Part shown: positions 45,140-57,600 of the stretch, in pieces | How positions within the stretch are numbered: position 1 is the first letter of the stretch | How the letters are laid out: every line of letters starts with the position of its first letter | Source of the DNA: Proteus columbae | GTDB taxonomy: Bacteria; Pseudomonadota; Gammaproteobacteria; Enterobacterales; Enterobacteriaceae | Length of the DNA stretch: 64,000 bases | Assembly (NCBI RefSeq): GCF_002777965.1 | Contig: NZ_NGVR01000028.1 | Location: 62,001 to 126,000 of the forward strand | Reading direction: 5' to 3' | Translations under genes and position numbers: made by a program | The notes under the pieces: generated by a model | What the model was told of the DNA's origin: nothing | Databases searched by the model: none | The model's input: only the letters and a program-made list of their open reading frames with translations

Positions 45140-45335
45140 AAAGCTTGAGATTTTAAATTCTTGTCATAATATCTCAGGGCGATATGACTATATGTTGCAA
45201 CTGGTCGTTAAAGATATGGAAGATTTTCACAACGTTTCAATGATGAAAGTGCGTGCAATTGGCAATATCAAAGAGATGAACACCAGTTTTAGTATTCGAG
45301 AAATAAAACCTTTTAAAGGATTTCCCATTAAATAA
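45140..45335 (+). pseudogene. Lrp/AsnC-family regulator, C-terminal fragment
   Basis: 65 codons encoding the end of an AsnC/Lrp ligand-binding (RAM) domain: NSCHNISGRYDYMLQLVVKD and MEDFHNVSMMKVRAIGNIKE, ending FKGFPIK-stop. The HTH domain and first RAM strand (about 90 codons) are missing. It abuts the truncated transporter at 45139/45140. Confidence 0.82.
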
Positions 45336-45360
45336 ATATCTATCAGAAAATCAGCAATAA

Positions 45361-45390
45361 AAAAGGCATAGTAAATAAACTATGCCTTTT
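45361..45390. terminator. Terminator after accC
   Basis: AAAAGGCATAGT / ACTATGCCTTTT perfect 12-base arms with a 6-base loop, T-rich on both strands; serves accBC on the minus strand and the Lrp remnant on the plus strand. Confidence 0.92.
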
Positions 45391-45408
45391 CTTGTTAAGC
45401 GAGAAAGA

Positions 45409-46758
45409 TTATTTCTCAGCTAAACCTAAACGTTTTTCAAGGTAGTGAATGTTTGTACCACCTTTTTGGAAATTCTCATCATTCATAATGAACTGGTGCA
45501 GTTCAATATTGGTTTTAATACCATCAATGATAAGTTCCGCCAACGCATTTTTCATGCGAGAGATCGCGATTTCGCGTGTTTCACCGTAAGTGATCAATTT
45601 ACCAATCATTGAATCATAGTGAGGTGGAACAGTATAACCTGCGTAAATATGCGATTCCCAACGCACGCCAAATCCACCCGGTGAGTGGAAACGAGTAATT
45701 GTACCCGGACTTGGCATGAAGGTTTTTGGATCTTCTGCGTTGATACGACATTCAATTGCATGACCATGAACGTTAACTTGATCTTGCGTTACTGATAAAG
45801 GTAAGCCAGATGCAATGCGTAACTGTTCTTTGATTAAGTCGATGCCAGTGATCATTTCTGTTACTGGATGTTCAACCTGAATACGGGTGTTCATCTCAAT
45901 AAAGTAGAATTCACCATTTTCATACAGGAATTCGAATGTACCTGCACCACGATAGCCGATTTCAATACATGCGTTCGCACAGCGTTCGCCAATATTTTTA
46001 CGGATTTCAGGGGTAATACCCGGTGCTGGTGCTTCTTCAACTACTTTTTGGTGACGGCGTTGCATTGAGCAATCACGTTCAGCCAAATAGATTGCATTAC
46101 CTTGACCATCAGCCATTACTTGAATTTCAACATGGCGTGGGTTTTCAAGGTATTTTTCCATGTATACCATGTCGTTGCTAAATGCCGCTTTTGCTTCTGC
46201 ACGCGTCATTGTAATGGATTGCTCTAGATCTTTTTCAGAACGAACAACACGCATACCGCGTCCACCACCGCCACCAGAGGCTTTGATGATAACTGGGTAG
46301 CCAATACGTTTAGCAATTTCAATATTTTTCGCAGTGTCGTTACCTAAAGGACCGTCTGATCCTGGTACGCAAGGAACACCTGCTTTTTTCATCGCTTCAA
46401 TAGCAGAAACTTTATCACCCATTAGGCGGATGGTTTCAGCTTTTGGGCCGATAAAAATAAAGCCGGAGCGTTCAACTTGCTCTGCGAAATCAGCATTTTC
46501 AGACAGGAAACCGTATCCTGGATGAATGGCTTGTGCGCCACTGATCTCGGCCGCTGCAATAATTGCAGGGATATTTAGGTAACTTTTTGCTGAAGCAGCG
46601 GGACCAATACAGATAGTCTCGTCTGCCAGCAGAACGTGTTTTAAATCACGGTCTGCCGTGGAGTGAACAGCAACTGCTTTGATCCCAAGCTCTTTACATG
46701 CTCTTAGGATACGCAGTGCAATCTCACCACGGTTGGCAATGAGGATTTTTTCTAGCAT
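45409..46758 (-). CDS. accC: Acetyl-CoA carboxylase, biotin carboxylase subunit
   Basis: ATP-dependent carboxylation of biotin on AccB, first step of fatty-acid synthesis. ATP-grasp enzyme, 449 aa: [20 protein letters not shown] at the N-terminus, glycine-rich [14 protein letters not shown] loop (about residues 159-172), and [20 protein letters not shown]. Operon aroQ-accB-accC. Confidence 0.98.
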   Translation of the reverse strand: MLEKILIANRGEIALRILRACKELGIKAVAVHSTADRDLKHVLLADETICIGPAASAKSYLNIPAIIAAAEISGAQAIHPGYGFLSENADFAEQVERSGFIFIGPKAETIRLMGDKVSAIEAMKKAGVPCVPGSDGPLGNDTAKNIEIAKRIGYPVIIKASGGGGGRGMRVVRSEKDLEQSITMTRAEAKAAFSNDMVYMEKYLENPRHVEIQVMADGQGNAIYLAERDCSMQRRHQKVVEEAPAPGITPEIRKNIGERCANACIEIGYRGAGTFEFLYENGEFYFIEMNTRIQVEHPVTEMITGIDLIKEQLRIASGLPLSVTQDQVNVHGHAIECRINAEDPKTFMPSPGTITRFHSPGGFGVRWESHIYAGYTVPPHYDSMIGKLITYGETREIAISRMKNALAELIIDGIKTNIELHQFIMNDENFQKGGTNIHYLEKRLGLAEK

Positions 46759-46770
46759 GGACCTGCCTCG

Positions 46771-47241
46771 TTATTCGATAACAAAGAGTGGAGCGTCAAA
46801 CTCAACGTTGTCGCCATCTTGGCAAAGGATAGATTTAACAACACCCGCTTTGTCAGATTCAATCTGGTTCATCATTTTCATTGCTTCAACGATGCACAGA
46901 GTATCGCCTACATTGACTTGCTGACCGACTTCAACAAATTTCTTGGCTTCAGGGCTTGGTGAGCGGTAGAACGTTCCGACCATTGGTGAACGAACAACGT
47001 GACCGCTGATTTCTTGCGTTGGTGTAGCCGCTGGTGTTTCTGGCGCTACAGGCGCAACTGCATTTGCCAATGCAGGTTGAGGTGCCACTGGTGCCGCAAA
47101 ATATTGCTGAGGAGCCATTTGACCCTGAAGACCAGAGTTACGACTAATACGTACTGACTCTTCACCTTCAGAGATTTCCAGTTCAGAAATGCCAGACTCT
47201 TCGACTAGCTCGATCAGTTTTTTAATTTTACGAATATCCAT
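46771..47241 (-). CDS. accB: Acetyl-CoA carboxylase, biotin carboxyl carrier protein
   Basis: 156 aa. Pro/Ala-rich flexible linker (about residues 45-78) and a biotinyl domain with the biotinylated Lys in EAMKMMNQ (about residue 122). 12-base gap to accC. Family members repress their own operon when in excess. Confidence 0.98.
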   Translation of the reverse strand: MDIRKIKKLIELVEESGISELEISEGEESVRISRNSGLQGQMAPQQYFAAPVAPQPALANAVAPVAPETPAATPTQEISGHVVRSPMVGTFYRSPSPEAKKFVEVGQQVNVGDTLCIVEAMKMMNQIESDKAGVVKSILCQDGDNVEFDAPLFVIE

Positions 47242-47274
47242 GAGTTGATTCCGTACTCTTTTTGATGTTTTTTA

Positions 47275-47718
47275 TTAAGACAAGCGGCTGACCGCTGCCT
47301 GTAAAGCAAACCGATAACCTTCTGCACCTAATCCACAGATTACGCCTGTTGCGATATCAGAGAGATATGAATGGTGACGGAAAGGCTCCCGACTGTAGAC
47401 ATTGGACAGGTGAATTTCAATAAATGGAATGTTCACCCCTAATAATGCATCACGCAGTGCAACACTGGTATGCGTGAAAGCCGCAGGATTGATTAATATA
47501 TAATCGACATTACCCCGAGCTGCATGAATTTTATTTATCAGCTCAAATTCAGCGTTAGACTGAAAATGACTGAGTTTCACATTTAATGCCTGAGCATCTG
47601 CTGACAAACTTTGAACGATATCATCCAGAGTTAAGTGTCCGTAGGTTTCCGGCTCTCTTGTTCCAAGCAGGTTTAGATTCGGACCATTCAGGAGCAAAAT
47701 ATGAAAATTTTCCGACAT
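47275..47718 (-). CDS. aroQ: 3-dehydroquinate dehydratase, type II
   Basis: Shikimate pathway step, dodecameric. 147 aa: [17 protein letters not shown] (residues 10-26), [16 protein letters not shown] (about 76-91) and [16 protein letters not shown] with catalytic Tyr/Arg/His residues. Upstream of accBC, as in Yersinia/Proteus. Confidence 0.96.
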   Translation of the reverse strand: MSENFHILLLNGPNLNLLGTREPETYGHLTLDDIVQSLSADAQALNVKLSHFQSNAEFELINKIHAARGNVDYILINPAAFTHTSVALRDALLGVNIPFIEIHLSNVYSREPFRHHSYLSDIATGVICGLGAEGYRFALQAAVSRLS

Positions 47719-48148
47719 TATGCTTCTATCTCCGTCAATTCGTCAACGAAATGACAAAATAACCTGTGCTTTTCGTTTTGTCATCTTTTATTGCATCTAA
47801 TGCTACGATACATATCACAAAGTCCGACATTATAGACATTTCACAGAAGATAACAGCAAAATACTGGTCTAATCAGGGAATGAAGGGTTTATTTTGATGA
47901 AAAGTGAAAAGTTTTTACAAGATTGTAAATGCGATAAAGCAAAATAAACAGGTGCTTAAAAAATAATCATAACACCACGTTATTTATTGATGTCACTGGA
48001 AATCTGAACTTCTTTGAGATCAATCATCAATATATATCATAAATGTGATCTGAATCACAATTCAATGTCCATTTCACACACAAAGAAGCTTATTCTGGCA
48101 CTAAATAAGGTGAATTAATGCCAGAAATAAGCGGATAAAAACGAAGAA
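47719..48148. promoter_or_regulatory. aroQ-accBC promoter region
   Basis: 430 bases with no gene. An inverted repeat ATGACAAAA (47751-47759) / TTTTGTCAT (47776-47784) lies in the leader, a candidate site for operon control. At the other end TTCTGGCA (48093-48100) / TGCCAGAA (48119-48126) is a stem-loop just past the acuI stop, a probable acuI terminator without a T tract. Confidence 0.55.
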
Positions 48149-49123
48149 TTAGAGTTTTACTAAGGTTCTGCCTGTCACTTGATTATCCATAATCATCTGA
48201 GCATAACGAGGAACTTCATCAAGTGTAATTTCTGTTGTCGCTTGCTGATAGAACGTTTCTGGTAGTAATTTTAATAAACGTTGCCAAACCTGAGCGCGTT
48301 TTTCTGCTGGGTAATAAACAGAATCGACACCTTGTAAGCGAACATTACGTAAAATAAAAGGCATGACGGTTGTTGGCAAAGAGAAACCGCCGGCTAATCC
48401 ACAAGCTGCTACAGTGCCGTTATAATTTGTCTGTGACAGAATATTGGCAAGGATTTGCCCACCTACGGTATCAATTGCACCCGCCCAGCGTTGTTTATCT
48501 AAAGCTCTGCCCGCAGGTTCAAACTCTTCACGAGTGATAATATTTTTGGCACCGAGTTTGCGTAAATAGTCATGGTTACTCGCTCTGCCACTTAATGCGG
48601 TAACTTGATAGCCTAATGCTGTTAGCAAACTAATGGCGGTACTTCCAACACCACCGCTGGCTCCAGTAACTAAAATATCACCACTTTCAGGTGTGATACC
48701 GCCTTGTTCTAATGCCATCACACAAAGCATAGCAGTAAAACCCGCGGTCCCAATTATCATGGCATTTTTTAAAGAGAGTCCTTCTGGCACGACGGTTAAC
48801 CAATCACCTTTTACACCTGCCTTTTGTGCAAGGCCACCCCAGTGATTTTCACCTACCCCCCAGCCAGTTAATAAGACATGTTGACCAATGTGGAAACGAG
48901 GATCTTCGGTGTGATGAACAACACCCGAAAAATCGATACCCGGTACCATTGGGAATTGACGCAGTATTTTTCCTTTGCCTGTGATAGCGAGTCCGTCTTT
49001 ATAGTTAAGCGTTGAGTAATGAATGTCGACAATAACCTCATGAATAGGCAGTGTTTTTTCATCAATGTCTTGTACGTTGGTACTGAGTTTGTTGTCATTT
49101 TGTTCTACTAATAATGCTTTCAT
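48149..49123 (-). CDS. acuI: Acrylyl-CoA reductase (NADPH) AcuI/YhdH
   Basis: MDR-superfamily oxidoreductase that detoxifies acryloyl-CoA to propionyl-CoA. 324 aa: YSTLNYKDGLAITGKGK (residues about 36-52), PGIDFSGVV, NADPH loop VTGASGGVGSTAISLL (about 151-166). No zinc ligands, as expected for this branch. Confidence 0.92.
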   Translation of the reverse strand: MKALLVEQNDNKLSTNVQDIDEKTLPIHEVIVDIHYSTLNYKDGLAITGKGKILRQFPMVPGIDFSGVVHHTEDPRFHIGQHVLLTGWGVGENHWGGLAQKAGVKGDWLTVVPEGLSLKNAMIIGTAGFTAMLCVMALEQGGITPESGDILVTGASGGVGSTAISLLTALGYQVTALSGRASNHDYLRKLGAKNIITREEFEPAGRALDKQRWAGAIDTVGGQILANILSQTNYNGTVAACGLAGGFSLPTTVMPFILRNVRLQGVDSVYYPAEKRAQVWQRLLKLLPETFYQQATTEITLDEVPRYAQMIMDNQVTGRTLVKL

Positions 49124-50855
<1,732 letters not shown>

Positions 50856-50946
50856 GATTAATTCTAACAAGGGAGAATGGATTCCCCCTTGGTGAGAATA
50901 TTAACGCCTGTTCTTTTACTTCTCCGTGTGAGTGATCTTAGAGTTT

Positions 50947-51999
50947 ATGAAGCCAATTTTTAGTCGGGGCCCTTCCCTGCAACTAAGATTAATAATCGCC
51001 GTGGTTGTCGCTATCTCTTTATTGATTGCCGATAACCGTATTGGTGCATTTTCTAAAGTCCGCCAGTATCTTGATACTGCTGTTAGTCCCTTCTATTTTC
51101 TTGCAAATGGCCCACGCCGTTTCCTTGATCAAATTTCAGAAACATTTGCCACGCGTGAGCGTTTACAATTTGAGAATCAAGCATTAAGAAAAGAGTTGTT
51201 AGTTCGTAGCGGAGAAAGCCAATTACTGGAGCAATTTAAGCAAGAGAATGCCCGTTTACGAGAATTACTTGGTTCACCACTGCGCCAAAATGAACAAATG
51301 ACAGTAACGCAAGTACTGTCTGGTAATAGTACGCCTTATCGAGATCAAGTGGTTATTGATAAAGGAACCAACGATGGCGTCTATGAAGGGCAACCTGTTA
51401 TTAGTGATAAAGGTGTTGTAGGACAAGTTATTGCCGTAAGTGAGCTTACGAGTCGTGTACTGTTAATATGTGACACTTCTCATGCATTACCTGTACAAGT
51501 TTTACGTAACGATATTCGTGTTATAGCTTCTGGTGCCGGCTGTGCCGATGATTTACTGTTAGAAGCTTTACCAGCCAATATTGATATTCGTGTAGGCGAT
51601 GTTTTAGTGACATCAGGATTGGGGGGGCGTTTCCCAGAAGGGTATCCTGTTGGTGTGGTATCTTCAGTTAAAGTGGATAATCAACGGGCTTATTCCGTAA
51701 TTAATGTTCGACCTTCAGCTGAGCTACAACGTTTACGCTATTTGCTTTTATTATGGAATGCATCAGATAAAATGGGAGAACCTCCTCTGCCTTCAGAGGT
51801 TTATCACGCGGCTAATGAGCGTTTAATGCAACTGATGCCTCAAGTTTTACCTAATTATGAACAAGCAGGGCCACCACTTCCTCGTTCTATGTCTCAAGAG
51901 CCGTTAGACAGTTCGACGGAAGGTACTAACGGAACCACGCCACCAGCAACAACGCCTGCTGCAACAAATACACCTGCTAATACAAATAGAAGTAGGTAG
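50947..51999 (+). CDS. mreC: Rod-shape-determining protein MreC
   Basis: Bitopic inner-membrane protein that activates PBP2-RodA. The ATG at 50947 gives [20 protein letters not shown], matching the family; upstream codons to 50932 are rejected. One transmembrane helix (about residues 12-30), coiled coil (about 60-105), beta-barrel domains, then a Pro/Thr/Asn-rich tail that is shorter than in E. coli. Confidence 0.96.
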   Translation: MKPIFSRGPSLQLRLIIAVVVAISLLIADNRIGAFSKVRQYLDTAVSPFYFLANGPRRFLDQISETFATRERLQFENQALRKELLVRSGESQLLEQFKQENARLRELLGSPLRQNEQMTVTQVLSGNSTPYRDQVVIDKGTNDGVYEGQPVISDKGVVGQVIAVSELTSRVLLICDTSHALPVQVLRNDIRVIASGAGCADDLLLEALPANIDIRVGDVLVTSGLGGRFPEGYPVGVVSSVKVDNQRAYSVINVRPSAELQRLRYLLLLWNASDKMGEPPLPSEVYHAANERLMQLMPQVLPNYEQAGPPLPRSMSQEPLDSSTEGTNGTTPPATTPAATNTPANTNRSR

Positions 52000-52004
52000 A
52001 CACG

Positions 52005-52493
52005 ATGAATCCATATCAAAGTCGTGGGCGTTGGGTTGTTTGGCTCTCTTTTCTTGTCGCATTAGTTTTACAAATTATGCCGTGGCCAGAACAGTTAGAG
52101 GTGTATCGACCTATTTGGCCGATGTTATTTCTTATTTATTGGATAACAGCCATTCCTCATCGTGTCAGTGTCGGAACCGCGTTTGTCTTAGGTATGATTA
52201 TGGATCTAGTCCAAGGAACTACCTTAGGTGTCAATGCATTGGCCTATACTTTAGTGAGTTATGTTATCGCCTTTAAATATCAGCTTTTTTGTAATTTAGC
52301 GTTATGGCAACAAGCCTTAGTGGTGATGTTAAGTGTTGTCGTTGTTGATCTCGCTGTATTTTGGGCAGAATTTTTACTTTCACCTGTGACTTTTCACCCA
52401 CAAGTATTCTGGAATAGCCCAGTCAGTGGTATTCTTTGGCCATGGCTTTATTTTTTACTTCGCAAAATCCGTCACCAGTTTTTAGTTCACTAA
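52005..52493 (+). CDS. mreD: Rod-shape-determining protein MreD
   Basis: 162 aa with five to six transmembrane helices; [20 protein letters not shown] near the N-terminus and [20 protein letters not shown] are family hallmarks. Five bases after mreC. Confidence 0.95.
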   Translation: MNPYQSRGRWVVWLSFLVALVLQIMPWPEQLEVYRPIWPMLFLIYWITAIPHRVSVGTAFVLGMIMDLVQGTTLGVNALAYTLVSYVIAFKYQLFCNLALWQQALVVMLSVVVVDLAVFWAEFLLSPVTFHPQVFWNSPVSGILWPWLYFLLRKIRHQFLVH

Positions 52494-52545
52494 GTTATTG
52501 GATCATGGCGGTCACTTTTGCGTTACCGTCATGAGGACATTATTT

Positions 52546-53133
52546 GTGACCACACTTTACCTTGCTTCCAGCTCACCAAGAAGACGTGAACTTCTCGCGT
52601 TATTAGATGTTGAATTTAGTATTATCACACCAGCAATTGATGAAATTTGGCAACAAGGTGAAAAGCCAGAAGAGTATGTTCTTCGTTTGGCAAAAGAAAA
52701 ATCACAAGAAGGTGTAAGACAAGCTCCTCATGATTATCCCGTTTTGGGCTCTGATACTATTGTGGTTCATGATGGTCATATTCTTGAAAAACCTCATGAT
52801 AAAACCCATGCCGCGCAAATCCTACGTTCACTCTCAGGCGCAACACATCAAGTGATGACAGCAATTGCTATCTCTAATAGAACACACACATTGAGTCAAT
52901 TAGTCATCACACACGTCACTTTTAGAGAGATGACAGAGAGTGAGATTAGCGCGTATATTGAGTCAGGGGAGCCAATGGATAAAGCTGGCGCTTACGGTAT
53001 TCAAGGAAAGGGAGGCCGTTTTGTTCAACGGATTGAGGGGAGTTATCATGCTGTTGTCGGATTGCCTCTTGTTGAAACCGAAGCATTGATAGCTCAATTT
53101 TCGTCTCTAGCTAATGAGAAGGAGATTTCATGA
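52546..53133 (+). CDS. yhdE: Maf-family nucleoside triphosphate pyrophosphatase YhdE
   Basis: Hydrolyses dTTP/UTP and modified pyrimidine nucleotides (house-cleaning). 195 aa from GTG 52546 (VTTLYLASSSPRRRELLALL), with GAGGA 8 bases upstream; longer starts at 52531 or 52498 add non-family residues. Motifs SSPRRREL, LGSDTIVV and DKAGAYGIQGKGG. In the conserved mre-yhdE-rng cluster. Confidence 0.92.
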   Translation: MTTLYLASSSPRRRELLALLDVEFSIITPAIDEIWQQGEKPEEYVLRLAKEKSQEGVRQAPHDYPVLGSDTIVVHDGHILEKPHDKTHAAQILRSLSGATHQVMTAIAISNRTHTLSQLVITHVTFREMTESEISAYIESGEPMDKAGAYGIQGKGGRFVQRIEGSYHAVVGLPLVETEALIAQFSSLANEKEIS

Positions 53134-54599
53134 CAGCTGAGTTATTAGTGAATGTGACGCCATCTGAAACTCGTGTTGCCTATATTCGCGGAGGCATACT
53201 TCAAGAAATTCATGTCGAAAGAGAAGCTAAACGAGGTATCGTCGGAAACATCTACAAAGGTCGGGTAAGTCGTGTATTACCCGGGATGCAAGCTGCATTT
53301 ATTGACATCGGGCTGGATAAAGCCGCTTTTCTACATGCTTCTGATATTATGCCTCACACTGAATGTATTGCGGGTGAAGAGCAGAAAAAATTTAATGTTC
53401 GTGATATTGCGCAACTGGTGCATCAAGGACAAGACTTAATTGTACAAGTGGTTAAAGATCCTTTAGGAACAAAAGGTGCTCGCCTTACCACCGATATTAC
53501 ATTGCCTTCTCGCTATTTAGTGTTTATGCCTGGTGCGTCTCATGTAGGCGTTTCTCAGCGAATTGACAGTGAAGAAGAGCGTGAGCGCTTAAAGCAACTC
53601 GTTGAAGAATATTGCGATGAAAATGGCGGTTTTATTATTCGTACCGCTGCCGAAGGTGTTGGCGAAAACGAAATTAAGCAAGATGCCGCTTTTCTTAAAC
53701 GCCTATGGAATAAAATCATTGAGCGTAAGAAAAGAAATAAAACCCGCATTCAAATTTATGGCGAATTAGCTTTAGCACAGCGTATTTTACGTGATTTTGC
53801 AGGTTCTGAATTAGATAGCATACGAGTTGATTCTAAATTGACCTACAATCAACTACAGGAATTTATTGGTGAATATATTCCTGAATTAACCGCTAAACTT
53901 GAATTACACCAAGGTAATCAGCCTATTTTTGATCTCTATGGTGTAGAAAGTGAAATTCAACGGGCTTTAGAGCGCAAAGTTGAATTGAAATCAGGCGGTT
54001 ATCTGATTATCGATCAAACAGAAGCAATGACCACTATTGATATCAATACAGGGGCATTTGTTGGTCATCGAAATTTAGAAGAAACTATTTTTAATACTAA
54101 TATTGAAGCAAGCCAAGCCATTGCCCGTCAATTACGGTTACGTAATTTAGGCGGTATCATCATCATTGACTTTATTGATATGAATAATGATGAACATAAA
54201 CGCAGAGTATTGGCATCACTTGAGCAAGCACTAAGTAAAGATAGAGTGAAAACAACGATTAATGGCTTCTCTCAACTTGGCTTAGTCGAAATGACACGTA
54301 AAAGAACGCGGGAAAGCCTTGAACATGTGCTTTGTGATGACTGCCCAACTTGCCAAGGGCGAGGTACGGTAAAATCAGTTGAAACAGTTTGTTATGAGAT
54401 TTTACGTGAAATAGTGCGTGTGCATAAAACGATTGATGCAGATCGCTTCTTAGTTTACGCCTCCTCAGTAGTTGCAGAAGCATTAAAAGGCGATGAATCA
54501 CATGCATTAGCAGAGGTTGAAATTTTTGTCGGTAAACAAGTGAAAGTGCAAACTGAGCTACTCTATAGTCAGGAGCAATTTGATGTGGTGATGATGTAA
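53130..54599 (+). CDS. rng: Ribonuclease G
   Basis: Endoribonuclease that matures the 16S rRNA 5' end and trims mRNAs. 489 aa: S1 RNA-binding domain (about residues 38-125), DNase-I-like catalytic Asp residues in TIDINTGAF and IIIDFIDMNND (about 305 and 345), and the zinc link CDDCPTCQGRG (about 405). Overlaps yhdE by 4 bases. Confidence 0.97.
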   Translation: MTAELLVNVTPSETRVAYIRGGILQEIHVEREAKRGIVGNIYKGRVSRVLPGMQAAFIDIGLDKAAFLHASDIMPHTECIAGEEQKKFNVRDIAQLVHQGQDLIVQVVKDPLGTKGARLTTDITLPSRYLVFMPGASHVGVSQRIDSEEERERLKQLVEEYCDENGGFIIRTAAEGVGENEIKQDAAFLKRLWNKIIERKKRNKTRIQIYGELALAQRILRDFAGSELDSIRVDSKLTYNQLQEFIGEYIPELTAKLELHQGNQPIFDLYGVESEIQRALERKVELKSGGYLIIDQTEAMTTIDINTGAFVGHRNLEETIFNTNIEASQAIARQLRLRNLGGIIIIDFIDMNNDEHKRRVLASLEQALSKDRVKTTINGFSQLGLVEMTRKRTRESLEHVLCDDCPTCQGRGTVKSVETVCYEILREIVRVHKTIDADRFLVYASSVVAEALKGDESHALAEVEIFVGKQVKVQTELLYSQEQFDVVMM

Positions 54600-54644
54600 T
54601 GGATTCGCCTTCCTAATGAATATGATGGCAGAAAGGAGACAAAA

Positions 54645-57600
54645 ATGAAGCGGTTGCCTAAATACCTGTTAGTGATAACAGTTTTTTGCCTCATCGTTTT
54701 TGCCTTGGTATTAAGCGGATTTCGCTACTTTCTGCCACGCTTAGATAGTTATCGCCCTGAAATAGAATCGTATCTAACGAAGCAACTCAATAGCCCTGTC
54801 TCAATGACAAAGATCATGGGAGAGTGGCAGAATTTTGGCCCTGATATTCAAGTGGAAGGGCTGAATATTGCCAATAAAGATGTGAACGTTACGGCAGAAA
54901 AAGTCACTTTTTCTTTTGACGTATGGCGTTCATTATTCGCTTTTCGCCTTCATTTTCGTGAACTGACCTTTGAACAGTTATATGTTAATTACCATAGTCC
55001 TATTTTTACTGGGCAAAGTGGGGATATAACGTTAACTGAACCTGATGATATCTCTTCAATTTTCCTTGAACAGTTTGATCGTTTTAAACTGATTGAAAGC
55101 CGTTTTGTTTTTTTAACCCCTTCAGGAGATACCAGTACATTACATGTGCCTGAATTGATGTGGTTAAATCAGAAAAATCGTCACCGTGCTCAAGGTGAAG
55201 TCACTCTTGATACACCAATTAATCATTATGGAGGTTTAAAGGTACGCCTTGATCTCTATACCACAGAGAATGGTTTGATCGATAACGGTAAAGTATTTCT
55301 TACCGCAGATGACATTGATATCTCACCTTGGCTTAGTCAGTGGGTAAAAAATAATAGTGGCGTAGGTGAAGCCAAAGCGAGTTTGTCTAACTGGATTGAA
55401 ATTACTCAAGGGCGTATTACTGGAAGTCAGTTGCAAATTCATCAAGGTGAAATGGACTGGAGTAGTGATGGAACCTCGCACGTATTAAATGTTGAAGACT
55501 TAATATTACGTATGAGAAGGCAAGAAAATGGTTGGCTTGCGGATATTCCTTATACTCGAAAAATTACTATGGATGGTGAAGAGTGGCCCGATGGCTATTT
55601 AGCGGTGCTTTATCAACCAAAAGAAAAACAGCATGATGAAGCATGGCGCATTCGTGCCAAAAATATTGAGCTAGATAGGTTATATGCTGTATTGCCACTA
55701 TTCTCTTTTTTAACACCCGATTTTGTTCGTCAATGGCAGTATCGCCAATTTTCTGGTGTGGTTAATGATTTTGCATTGGATCTCACACCTGAACACTTTG
55801 AGCAAAGTGCAATTAATCTCTCTTGGGAAAATGTAGGTTGGAAGCGTTGGCAAGAGATCCCTTCAGTACAACATTTCAGTGGGCAATTAAAAGGCAGTAT
55901 GCAACGCGGTGAACTTAATTTCACCCTAGCAAACAGTGAAATAGATACTGGAAAATTGTTTAAAGCACCGTTGAATATTGAAAAAGGGAAAGGCGCGGTT
56001 TATTGGACTCATTCTGGGGATGACTTATCTCTTTGGAGTGAAGGATTAGATATTCAAGCTACATCAGCATGGGTAGCGGGTGATTTTCGTTATGAGAAAC
56101 AAGGTGAAGATCAGCGGCTTTCTATACTCTCAGGTGTCAGAGTCACAAATGCAGGAGATGCATGGCGTTATCTGCCAGAAGAGTATGTGGGTAAAGAGTT
56201 AACACAATATCTCTCAGATGCGATTATTGCGGGTAATATCGATAATGGAACCTTTATTTTCCATGGTGACCCTGCCGATTTTCCTTTTGATAATCACAAA
56301 GGGTGGTTCCAAGTTTATGCCCCTGTTAAACACGCAACCTTTAAATTTGATAGTGAATGGCCTGCATTATTTAATCTGGATATTAATCTAGATTTTAAAA
56401 ATGATGGTTTATGGATGTCTTCTGCACAAGCGAAAGTGGGTAAAGCAACAGCCACGAATTTAAGTGCAGTGATTGAAAGTTATCGACAAGAAAAGATCTT
56501 AATTAATGCGGATATTCAAGCCACAGGTGACGAGCTGAAAGAGTATTTCTTAGATTCCCAAATGGCGAGTATTGGTCATACACTTGAAGAGCTTAAAGTC
56601 GCAGGAAAAATTGACGGTACATTGAAATTAGATATTCCCTTTGGTGGTGAAGATGTGATTGCTTCTGGTGATATTAATTTAAAAAACAATGATGTCACAT
56701 TGAATTTTATGGATACCACCTTAAAGGGCGTTAGCGGACAATTTCGTTATCACAATGACAAACTTGAGAGTGATACATTAACGGCTAATTGGTTTGGGCA
56801 GCCTCTCGCGTTCTCATTTACAAGTCACAATGATACGGATAATTATCAAGTTGATGTCGGCTTAAAAGGCCAATGGGATATTCAAAAAATTCAAGGTTTA
56901 CCTAGCGATATTCAACAGAAATTTAGTGGCGTATTCCCATGGAATGGCAACGTTAATGTTAAGATCCCCGAAAAAGGTGATGTTGATTATCAAGTCGATT
57001 TAACCGGGAATATCAATGCATTAATCAGTAAGTTAACAGCGCCTGAAACACAAGACTTAAAAAATTCACCGCCTATTGTGATTTCTGCAAAGGGTAACAG
57101 TGAAACCTTAACCGTGAATGCCAGTGCTGAAAAACAGTGGAAACTTAATAGCCAGTGGGCATTAGGAAAACAGTTACGTTTGTTACAAGGCAATGTTGTT
57201 TCTTCTTCTATTAAATTACCAGAATTGAGCTCACAACAACGTTTAACTATCGCTCTTAAAGGATTAGAGGGTGATAAATGGTTGCCGACATTAATGGCTT
57301 TTTCATCTTTAACGCCATCTGAAAATAAAGTTACTTTTCCTGATAATGTGCATATCAGTTTGCCTAATTTAAATTTTGCAGGGCAAAAATGGAATAATCC
57401 TCAAACTGAAATTATGCGTGTTAGTGAAGGTGTAAAATTTGCATTTTCAGGAAGTGAATTACGAGGTGATGTGTTTATTCCTGAAGCATCGACACCTTGG
57501 CAAGTGAATATTCATTATCTCTATTTTAATGGTGCCTCTTCTGCCCAAGAAGACAAACCACTAAAAATGGCAAATGTTTCTGATCCTAAGGCATTGAAAT

